This document shows, piece after piece, positions 38,357 to 46,402 of a stretch of 64,000 bases of DNA. Below the pieces are notes generated by a model. The model did not search any database and was not told the origin of the DNA. It worked only from the letters and a program-made list of their open reading frames with translations. Position numbers and translations under genes: made by a program. The stretch spans positions 248,001-312,000 of the forward strand of contig JADKGI010000001.1 in the NCBI GenBank assembly GCA_016722285.1, read 5' to 3'. Position 1 is the first letter of the stretch, and each line of letters begins with the position of its first letter. The DNA is from Saprospiraceae bacterium. Its GTDB lineage: Bacteria > Bacteroidota > Bacteroidia > Chitinophagales > Saprospiraceae.

Positions 38357-40638
38357 ATGGACCAGTTTGTAATAAAAAGAAATGGGAACTATACGTCGTA
38401 TGAAGCCTTCAAAATTAAAGATGCCATTCAAAAAGCATTTGAAAGTGTTTCTGAACGCTATAATGATCAAATCTTTCAAAACGTAGTCTCCTTAATCGAT
38501 TTGAAAACAGTGATGAGTGTTGAAGAAATTCAGGACATCATCGAAAAAGTCTTGTTTGATATGGACTACTTTTCAGTAATGAGGAGCTTCATGCTGTACA
38601 GACATACGAGAAAGATGCAACGGGAAATGGTCCATGGTATGAATTCGGATACCAGCTATATTGATAGTACTCAGACGGTAGATGAATATATTTCCAAATC
38701 TGACTGGAGGATCAATGCCAATGCAAACACCTCATATTCTAATGCCGGTCTGGTCAATAATATTTCCGGCAAAATCATTGCCAATTATTGGTTGGATAAG
38801 ATATATAGTCAGGAAGAAGGTTTTGCACATCGGAATGGAGACATCCATATCCATGACCTGGATTGTCTTACAGGATATTGTGCAGGATGGAGCCTCAGGG
38901 TATTACTCAATGAAGGATTTAACGGAGTAAGAGGGCGTGTCGGTAGTCGTCCTCCCAACCATTTCAGGGAGGCCCTCGGTCAGATGGCCAATTTTCTGGG
39001 TATATTACAGTCTGAGTGGGCCGGAGCGCAGGCATTCAGTTCCTTTGATACTTATCTTGCACCCTATGTTTTTAAAGATGAGCTGTCATATCCCGAAGTT
39101 CTGAAAGCGGTAAGGAGTTTTGTTTTCAATTTGAACGTCCCGGCAAGATGGGGGCAGTCACCTTTTACAAATATTACTTTGGACTGGGTTGTGCCTGATG
39201 ACCTGAAATCACAGTTTCCATCAAAAAAAGACAGACATCTTTTTGAAAACGTGGACTCAGAAACTCTGATTTTGAAAGCACAAAAATTCGGGTTAAAGAG
39301 TCTTACCGAATTGACATATACCCATTTTCAGGATGAAATGAATATGATCAATAAAGCTTTTTATCAGGTCATGACTGAAGGAGATGCCAATGGCCAGCCC
39401 TTTACATTTCCGATACCTACAGTCAATATTACAGAAGACTTTGATTGGTATGGTGAAAATACGGATATTTTGTTTGAAAATACCGCTAAAATCGGCTCTT
39501 CATATTTCCAGAATTTTATAGGAAGTCAGTATATTATTAATGAAAAGGGAGAAAAATCAGAAAATCCGAATGCCTACAAGCCCAATGCTGTACGAAGCAT
39601 GTGCTGCCGGTTACAACTGGACTTGAGAGAGTTGCTTAAACGGGGCAATGGTCTCTTCGGAAGTGCTGAGATGACCGGAAGTATTGGTGTTGTGACGATA
39701 AATATGGCTAGGCTTGGATATCTGTATAAAGGCAATGTGGAAGGATTGTATTCTACATTGAAAACCCTTCTTGATTTGGCTGCTTCGACATTGGAAAAGA
39801 AACGGATATTCATACAAAATATGTTTAATCAGGGACTTTATCCATATACTGGCAGATATTTACCGGGTTTTAGAAATCATTTTTCTACCATTGGTGTCAA
39901 CGGAATGAATGAAATGATCATCAATTTTACAGACGGCAAATCAGATATAAGCACAAATAAAGGCATGATGATGGCAGAAGAAATCCTGGACTATATCCGC
40001 GTGCAATTACAAAAATACCAAAAAGAAACCGGAAACCTCTATAATCTTGAAGCCACTCCCGCTGAAGGTACCACCTATAGATTTGCAAAGGAAGACAAAA
40101 AACGATTTAAAAACATCATGCAAGCCGGCAGCGGTGAAAACATATATTACACCAATAGTTCGCAGCTTCCGGTGGATTACACGGACGATCCTTTTGAAGC
40201 ATTGCTTCTTCAGGATAATCTTCAGTGCAAATACACAGGGGGTACGGTACTGCATCTGTATATGAGTGAAAAAATAAACAGCCCTGAGGCTTGCCGCAAT
40301 TTTATTTAAAAAAGTAATGACAAATTTCAGATTGCCATACGTAACTGTGACCCCGGTTTTCAGCATATGCTCAATCCACGGGTACCTCAATGGCGAGCAT
40401 GAATATTGCCCGAAATGTGATCAGGTTATATTGGAAAACAAACAAACTCAAAAATATGAATTCGACAAAATTTAAATCTGAACCTGAGACAGTGCATCCA
40501 AAAAGAACTAAATGTCTCGTGTACACGCGTGTAATGGGCTACCATAGGCCTGTAGAAAGTTTTAATATCGGCAAAAAAGGTGAACATAAACAAAGAACAT
40601 ATTTCAAACAGGAGATTGAGCAGAAAGTCCATTTATAG
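38357..40638 (+). CDS. nrdD: Anaerobic ribonucleoside-triphosphate reductase (two frameshifts)
   Basis: Class III reductase that makes dNTPs without oxygen using a glycyl radical. It starts with an ATP-cone (VIKRNGNYTSYEAFKIKDAI) and has the catalytic domain through SMCCRLQLDLREL. The first frame stops at 40309; removing one base at 40301-40313 continues as KKVMTNFRLPYVTVTPVFSI with the zinc-ribbon CPKC. A second extra base in the A4 run at 40467-40470 leads to KRTKC and the radical loop TRVMGYHRPVESFNIGKKGE, whose Gly should carry the radical. The loop resembles that of Thermotoga-type enzymes. Without repair the radical site would be lost. Confidence 0.9.
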
Positions 40639-41305
40639 CATTACCCCTTTTACGTTGCTGGACTATCCCGATAAAACAGCCTGTATCATCTGGTTTGCAG
40701 GTTGCAATATGCGCTGCGGTTATTGCTACAATCCTGAGATTGTATTTGGTAAGGGTAAGATGACCATTATTGAACTGCAGGAATTTTTGCAAAGTAGGAT
40801 TGGGCTACTTGATGGGGTAGTATTGAGCGGTGGAGAATGTATGATGTATTCGGAAATAACTGATATAATCAAGTTTATAAAATCTATGGGCTACAAAGTC
40901 AAGATTGATACGAATGGAAGCAATCCAAAGAAGTTTGACTATTTAATACAAAACGAACTGATTGATTATGTAGCACTGGATTTTAAATCGCCTCTATCCA
41001 AATTTTTTTTGGTTACTAAAACTGATTTTTTTAATGATTTTGTGCAATCTCTCCAAATACTAATACATTCAGATGTAAAATTTGAAATCAGAACAACCTA
41101 CCATTCAGATTTATTAACTATTTCTGATCTACAAGAAATGGCTGACTTTCTTGTTCAAAAAGGATATCAAGGTCAATATTTCATTCAACAATTTAGAAAC
41201 GGAACAGATACTATAGGAAATTTAAAAGAGTCAAAAAGATTGGAAACATGGATTGACCATTCAGTCGATAATATCGAAATTATCTTCAGGAATAATGACA
41301 ATTAA
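40580..41305 (+). CDS. nrdG: Anaerobic ribonucleotide reductase activating protein
   Basis: A radical SAM enzyme (up to 241 residues) that puts the glycyl radical on NrdD. The cluster motif is CNMRCGYC (CxxxCxxC), preceded by TPFTLLDYPDKTACIIWFAG, and followed by the SAM-binding LDGVVLSGGE. The GTG at 40580 overlaps the nrdD end by 59 bases; the true start could be a little later, as family similarity begins about residue 20. The overlap implies coupled translation. Confidence 0.88.
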   Translation: MNINKEHISNRRLSRKSIYSITPFTLLDYPDKTACIIWFAGCNMRCGYCYNPEIVFGKGKMTIIELQEFLQSRIGLLDGVVLSGGECMMYSEITDIIKFIKSMGYKVKIDTNGSNPKKFDYLIQNELIDYVALDFKSPLSKFFLVTKTDFFNDFVQSLQILIHSDVKFEIRTTYHSDLLTISDLQEMADFLVQKGYQGQYFIQQFRNGTDTIGNLKESKRLETWIDHSVDNIEIIFRNNDN

Positions 41306-41433
41306 ATAAATTATTGGATTCTTTGTATAAAGAAATCTGAAATAAATAATGTGACTTACCCTTTTAAAAGCCAGAAAAACCGAAACAATAGTGATTAAAA
41401 TTATAAAGAAGAAAAATATAAATATTTTTAAAA

Positions 41434-43617
41434 ATGAAATCATTTGGAATAAGTATTATTTTAGCCATTGCTGTATTTTCAGGAATCGATGCACAGAGAG
41501 ATTCTATCACATTTTCAAAAATCCTGGATGATATAGTGGTGAAGGCTTATAATCAGTCTATGACGGTTAAAAACCTACCTGACATACACGGGACTTATAT
41601 TATTGGAGGTCGAAAAAGTGAAGTGGTGGAAATAAACTCCGCCCCTCTGAACCTTGCTGAAAAAACTGGCCGCCAATTATTTGCCAAAATACCGGGTGCA
41701 TTTATTTATGATATGGATGGCTCGGGAAATCAAATCAATATTGCAACCAGAGGTCTGGATCCTCACCGGAGTTGGGAATTCAATATTAGGCAAAACGGGA
41801 TAGTCATCAATTCTGACATTTATGGATACCCGGCAAGTCATTACAGTATGCCGATGGAAGCCGTACAGAGAATCGAATTGGTGAGAGGAACTGCTGCACT
41901 ACAGTATGGAGCAGAATTCGGCGGCATGATAAACTATGTCATGAAAACGCCGGACACAACGCAGGCTATAGCTGCTGAAAGTATCAATTCTGCTGGGTCA
42001 TACGGATTGTTGAGTTCTTATAACTCCCTAGGAGGCAGATATGGCAAATGGACCTATTTTGGATATTATCAAAAGAGGGTATCAGACGGATATAGAAAAA
42101 ATAGCAGATCCACTTCTGATGCCCAGTATTTCAGTTTGAGATATGATTTTTCGAGCAAATTTAATGTTAGTTTCGAAATAGGCAGAAGCAATTACACATA
42201 CCAGATTCCGGGAGCTTTGACGGACAAAATGTTTTATGAAGAGCCAAGACAATCGACCAGGTCCCGAAATTATTTTAACCCTGAAATTTATATACCATCC
42301 ATACAGTTTAATTATGATTTGAGTCCTAATACAAGATTGAATTGGGTATTTTCCGGCGTTTTTGGAGAGCGAAGAAGCGTTTTATTCGAAGGATTTGCAG
42401 ATAAGCCGGATGAAATCAATGCAATTACTAATCAATATGCAAACAGGGTAGTAGATTTGGATAGGTTTAATTCAAAAACTACCGAATTGAGACTCTTGCA
42501 TCATTACACTATTGCCAATGCCAAAAATATCTTAACTATCGGGGTAAGATATTTTGATAATGATATGAGAAGGCGTCAAAAAGGAAAAGGAAGTACATCA
42601 TCAGAATGTGATTTCTCTGTAGAAGGACCTTTTGGCAGAGATCTGAATTATTTAAGCAATAGTATTGCTTTTTCCATTGAGAATATGATTTATCTGACAC
42701 CAGATTTTTCGGTAAGTCCCGGGTTTAGGTATGAGTTGGGTCAGACCAGTATGAATGGATATATAAGCTATTTGGATCCAAATGATATTCCCAATTTGAT
42801 TTCGCACAAAATACCTGCTTTGGGTTTGAATTTGAACTATAAAATAAATGTCACTAACCGCTTATATGCCGGATTTTCGCAGGCTTACAGACCGGTACTT
42901 TTTAAAGACATCATTCCCGGATCCACTTTAGAAAAGGCTAATAAAAATTTAAAAGATGCTTTGGGCTACAATTTTGAACTTGGGTGGAAAGGTTCAATTA
43001 AGAGTTATTTAAAATTCGAAATCACAGCTTTTGATTTAAAATACAACAACAGACTCGGCAATCTGATCAATACCGATGATGATGGGACCGCTTATATTTA
43101 TAAGACAAATATTGGCGACAGCAGAACGACCGGATTGGAGTTTTATGGAGAACTGTCCCTAATCAGTACCAATAATAAATCAATCAGCTTCTTTACTTCC
43201 ACGTCATGGATGAATGGCAAATATACAAATGCCACCCTTGCCATAGGCAATGAAAATATAAATATTAATGGCAATAAGATTGAATCCGTCCCGACCTGGA
43301 TCTCCAGAAATGGAATTAATTTTGCATATCAAGGCATTAAAACTGCCCTGCAATACAGCTACGTCTCTGAATCTTATTCTGACCAGATAAATTCAGAAAC
43401 ACCTTCATTAAATGGTGCAACGGGTATGGTGCCTGCTTATGGCATATGGGATTTCAATACCATGTGGACATTAAATGAATCTTATACTTTCAGGTTTGGT
43501 GTTAATAATGCATTAAACCATCAATACTTTACCAAAAGACCGCTGTTTTACCCGGGTCCCGGGATCTGGAGCTCAGATGGAAGGGGATTTGTAATTTCTT
43601 TAGGTGTTAAAATATAA
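41434..43617 (+). CDS. TonB-dependent outer-membrane receptor (FecA-like)
   Basis: 727 residues with a signal peptide (SFGISIILAIAVFSGIDAQ). The plug domain (about 70-170) shows RQLFAKIPGAFIYDMDGSG and RIELVRGTAALQYGAEFGGMINYV. A 22-strand barrel follows, ending in aromatic-rich GRGFVISLGVKI. There is no carboxypeptidase-like N-terminal extension. The order and motifs resemble ferric-citrate or siderophore receptors; the ligand is unknown. No SusD partner follows. Confidence 0.88.
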   Translation: MKSFGISIILAIAVFSGIDAQRDSITFSKILDDIVVKAYNQSMTVKNLPDIHGTYIIGGRKSEVVEINSAPLNLAEKTGRQLFAKIPGAFIYDMDGSGNQINIATRGLDPHRSWEFNIRQNGIVINSDIYGYPASHYSMPMEAVQRIELVRGTAALQYGAEFGGMINYVMKTPDTTQAIAAESINSAGSYGLLSSYNSLGGRYGKWTYFGYYQKRVSDGYRKNSRSTSDAQYFSLRYDFSSKFNVSFEIGRSNYTYQIPGALTDKMFYEEPRQSTRSRNYFNPEIYIPSIQFNYDLSPNTRLNWVFSGVFGERRSVLFEGFADKPDEINAITNQYANRVVDLDRFNSKTTELRLLHHYTIANAKNILTIGVRYFDNDMRRRQKGKGSTSSECDFSVEGPFGRDLNYLSNSIAFSIENMIYLTPDFSVSPGFRYELGQTSMNGYISYLDPNDIPNLISHKIPALGLNLNYKINVTNRLYAGFSQAYRPVLFKDIIPGSTLEKANKNLKDALGYNFELGWKGSIKSYLKFEITAFDLKYNNRLGNLINTDDDGTAYIYKTNIGDSRTTGLEFYGELSLISTNNKSISFFTSTSWMNGKYTNATLAIGNENININGNKIESVPTWISRNGINFAYQGIKTALQYSYVSESYSDQINSETPSLNGATGMVPAYGIWDFNTMWTLNESYTFRFGVNNALNHQYFTKRPLFYPGPGIWSSDGRGFVISLGVKI

Positions 43618-43727
43618 TACTTTTTCCGATATTTAGTACGTCTCTAATTATGTCAAAGTCCATAATACTGGGTACTCGTTTTTGTATATCAAAACATCCT
43701 AGTCACATAAGCACAATCATACGGCAC

Positions 43728-43743
43728 TCTGATCAGGATCACA
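43728..43743 (+). promoter_or_regulatory. CRP-like site before tyrosine phenol-lyase
   Basis: TCTGA-tcagga-TCACA matches TGTGA-N6-TCACA at nine of ten half-site positions. It lies about 115 bases before the start at 43858. This is a match by eye; no second line of evidence. Confidence 0.3.
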
Positions 43744-43857
43744 TGTTTTCCTTAGTATATGCCTTTGTTTTTATTTAATTTTGTGGCTTGTATATTGTCC
43801 TTTTGTAATATTACTGAAGACCCTAAACTACTTTACCTGCCAATTAATCATTCAAAT

Positions 43858-45234
43858 ATGAACCATAAAAGATCCTGGGCAGAACCATACAAAATTAAGA
43901 TGGTGGAACTGCTCAAAATGACCAACCTTAAAGACCGTATAAAAGCGATAAAAGAAGCTGGTTTTAATACCTTTTTACTTAAATCCGAAGATGTATATAT
44001 TGATTTACTTACCGACAGTGGCACCAATGCCATGAGTGATCAGCAATGGAGTGCCTTTATGGTCGGAGATGAAGCTTATGCCGGTAGTAAGAGTTTTTAT
44101 CATATGGAAAAAGCCGTTCAGAAATATTATGGCTACAAGCATATGATTCCAACACACCAAGGTCGTGGTGCCGAAAATATCCTGTCAAAAATACTTATTA
44201 AGCCGGGAGACATCATCCCCGGAAATATGTATTTTACTACCACGCGTTTGCATCAGGAGCTTTCAGGAGGCACTTTTGCAGATATCATCATCGATGAAGC
44301 CCACGACCCTCTTAGCAATCACCCGTTTAAGGGTAATGTGGATTTTCAAAAACTCGAAGATCTGATAAAAAAGTATGGTTCGGATAAGATTCCGTATATT
44401 AGTATCGCTACCAATGTCAACATGGCAGGCGGCCAGCCGATCAGTATGGCCAATCTGCGGGAACTGCGTACTTTTACCCGTATCCACGGTATCCGGATAA
44501 TACATGATATGACGAGAGTGGCTGAAAATGCCTATTTTATACAGCAAAGGGAAGCAGAATTTCATTCCAGATCCATTGCTGAAATTGTAAAAGAAATTTG
44601 TTCTTATACTGACGGCGCTACTATGAGTGCCAAAAAAGATGCCCTTGTGAATATTGGTGGATTTATAGCTACCAACGAATGGGATGTATATGAAGAAGCC
44701 CGTAATCTGGTAGTAGTATATGAAGGTTTACATACATACGGTGGTCTGGCAGGCAGAGACATGGAAGCCATCGCTGTAGGCATCAGAGAAAGTCTGGATG
44801 ATAATCATCAACATGCACGGGTGGGTCAGGTGGAATATCTCGGCAATAAAATGTTGGAATTCGGCATACCTATTGTGCTTCCTGTCGGAGGACACGGTAT
44901 TTTTGTGGACGCGAAGGCGTTTTTACCTCATCTGACACAGGATCAGTTTCCTGCTCAGGCATTGGCTGCAGAAGTCTATATCGACAGTGGGGTGCGGACT
45001 ATGGAAAGAGGAGTGGTTTCGGCAGGCAGAAAAGCCGATGGAACAAATTATTATCCTAAACTTGAATTGGTCCGGTTTACGATACCCCGGCGTGTATATA
45101 CCCAGGCACACATGGATGTTATCGCCGAATCAGTAGCCAATGTCTATGATCGACGTAAAAAAATAAGGGGCATGAAGATGGTGTACGAACCTAAATACCT
45201 GAGGTTTTTTCAGGCAAGATTTACAAAATTGTGA
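43858..45234 (+). CDS. tpl: Tyrosine phenol-lyase
   Basis: 458 residues from the ATG at 43858; the frame is open upstream but that part is unlike the family. The PLP enzyme splits tyrosine into phenol, pyruvate and ammonia. It is closer to TPL than to tryptophanase: GNMYFTTTR keeps the substrate-binding Thr, and GVRTMERG keeps the Arg that selects tyrosine (Arg381 in Citrobacter; tryptophanase has Ile there). The PLP lysine is in MSAKKDALVNIGG, and RGAENIL and the C-terminal EPKYLRFFQARF are conserved. No aromatic permease is adjacent. Confidence 0.9.
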   Translation: MNHKRSWAEPYKIKMVELLKMTNLKDRIKAIKEAGFNTFLLKSEDVYIDLLTDSGTNAMSDQQWSAFMVGDEAYAGSKSFYHMEKAVQKYYGYKHMIPTHQGRGAENILSKILIKPGDIIPGNMYFTTTRLHQELSGGTFADIIIDEAHDPLSNHPFKGNVDFQKLEDLIKKYGSDKIPYISIATNVNMAGGQPISMANLRELRTFTRIHGIRIIHDMTRVAENAYFIQQREAEFHSRSIAEIVKEICSYTDGATMSAKKDALVNIGGFIATNEWDVYEEARNLVVVYEGLHTYGGLAGRDMEAIAVGIRESLDDNHQHARVGQVEYLGNKMLEFGIPIVLPVGGHGIFVDAKAFLPHLTQDQFPAQALAAEVYIDSGVRTMERGVVSAGRKADGTNYYPKLELVRFTIPRRVYTQAHMDVIAESVANVYDRRKKIRGMKMVYEPKYLRFFQARFTKL

Positions 45235-45313
45235 GATGTTCATTGTCTCTGAAATTCTTCTGTCCTATTTTCAGATTCATCTGGATCGGCAATTTGATCT
45301 TTCAAAAAGATGG

Positions 45314-45856
45314 TTAGAAAGGGTGTGTATAACAGATTGCACAAAAGTCGAAATATATTAAATAGGGTTTGCTGTCTTTAATCTAAGTAAATGATAATCT
45401 AATCTTTATGTAAGTTATTGGATAAATAGGTGCAAAGGTTTTTAATCATTTCACTGAAAACTCATGCATCTAAATCTAGTTGATCGTCGCCTCCTGTTTT
45501 CCTTAGGCAGACAGGCTCATTCCTAAAGGTATGCCCCATCTCTACACTTCCGACTGAAGCTGATGTCTCCCCTTAAGGGGCTACCATTTACTCACATCTC
45601 AGGGGGGATGCTTCTTTGATGTGAAATGGAACAAATAAACATAAGAAATCTAAGAAATAAGTTCAGAGGCCAAGCGAGCGAGTCACCCTTCCATTTTAAG
45701 GGAAGGGATGGGTAAAAATGCTAAATACAAGCACCTATCTCTAATATTATCTCCAAAGTCAGAGTTGATCGACTGATTAATAATTGTGTGCAAACGGTAG
45801 CCCTAAGGGGTCGTGGGTATGAAGGGCATGCAATCTGTTATACACACTTAGGAAGG
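45314..45856. mobile_element. Non-coding transposable element (MITE-like) with 19-bp inverted repeats
   Basis: Perfect inverted repeats GTGTGTATAACAGATTGCA (45323-45341) and its complement (45829-45847) bound 525 bases. They are flanked on both sides by nine bases, TTAGAAAGG (45314-45322) and TTAGGAAGG (45848-45856), equal at eight of nine positions, as expected for an old target-site duplication. The inside has no long open frame but has short GC-rich palindromes, for example around CCCCTTAAGGGG. It is best read as a non-autonomous or decayed element mobilised by an unseen transposase. It fills most of the 678-base gap between tpl and the Rrf2 gene. Confidence 0.75.
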
Positions 45857-45859
45857 TAA

Positions 45860-45893
45860 TTTGTATGATGGTTCACATAGTTTTTTACTTTTG
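45860..45893 (+). promoter_or_regulatory. Bacteroidota-type promoter of the Rrf2 gene
   Basis: TTTG (45860-45863), 22 bases, TACTTTTG (45886-45893), 20 bases before the ATG. It begins only 3 bases after the flank of the inserted element, so the insertion sits right upstream of the core promoter. Confidence 0.6.
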
Positions 45894-45912
45894 TTTTCTA
45901 TAAAAAATAAAT

Positions 45913-46344
45913 ATGTTTTCAAAAGCCTGTGAATATGCCATCAGATCATCTATTTATATCGCATCTCAATCCCTGGCAGGAAATCGTGTCAGTCTTGCTG
46001 ATGTATCTGAAAAAATCGAATCGCCTGAAGCTTTTACTGCAAAAATATTACAAAAACTAGTAAGAAGCCATATTATTAAATCTGCCAAAGGACCAGGTGG
46101 TGGCTTTGAAGTGGATGAAAACATGCTGGATTCAATAAAATTATGCCAGATTGTGGAAGCTTTTGAAGGGGATGTTTTAAACAGGTGCAGTCTGGGACTA
46201 AGTGAGTGTTCTGATATGCAGCCCTGCCCTTTTCACTCCAAGTACAAACCGGTTAAAGAAAAACTACTTGACATTTTTGAAAATACAAGCCTTAATGACC
46301 TCATGCAGGGATTTCAGGATGGGCAGACTTTTCTGAAAATATAG
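45913..46344 (+). CDS. Rrf2 family transcriptional regulator, NsrR/IscR-like
   Basis: 143 residues. The winged helix starts MFSKACEYAIRSSIYIA, with the recognition region FTAKILQKLVRSHIIKSAKGPGGG. Three cysteines, Cys92, Cys99 and Cys105 (spacing C-x6-C-x5-C), can hold an Fe-S cluster; NsrR and IscR have similar trios. It faces the nitric oxide reductase gene across a shared terminator, so NO sensing is a fair inference. It is a candidate for binding the CGGA-N8-TCCG palindrome. Confidence 0.85.
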   Translation: MFSKACEYAIRSSIYIASQSLAGNRVSLADVSEKIESPEAFTAKILQKLVRSHIIKSAKGPGGGFEVDENMLDSIKLCQIVEAFEGDVLNRCSLGLSECSDMQPCPFHSKYKPVKEKLLDIFENTSLNDLMQGFQDGQTFLKI

Positions 46345-46348
46345 ACAA

Positions 46349-46379
46349 AAGGGATCTTCCGTTTTCCGGAAAATCCCTT
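46349..46379. terminator. Two-way terminator between the Rrf2 gene and norB
   Basis: AAGGGAT (46349-46355) pairs with ATCCCTT (46373-46379), with an inner TTCCG/CGGAA stem, between convergent genes. Confidence 0.75.
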
Positions 46380-46402
46380 ATTTGCAACAAAAATTCAGTT
46401 TT

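Noticed and set aside
40301..40313. Programmed frameshifting in nrdD at the A-run AAAAAAG
   Set aside because: AAAAAAG favours -1 shifts, but nrdD needs +1 here and again 160 bases later. Two programmed shifts in one enzyme gene are not plausible beside the other single-base errors.
43759..43857. An N-terminal extension of tyrosine phenol-lyase by 33 residues
   Set aside because: The extra part is unlike any family member; the ATG at 43858 gives the usual start.
45235..45912. CRISPR or tRNA in the gap around the inserted element
   Set aside because: The repeats are two inverted copies only, with no spacers; no cloverleaf could be drawn.
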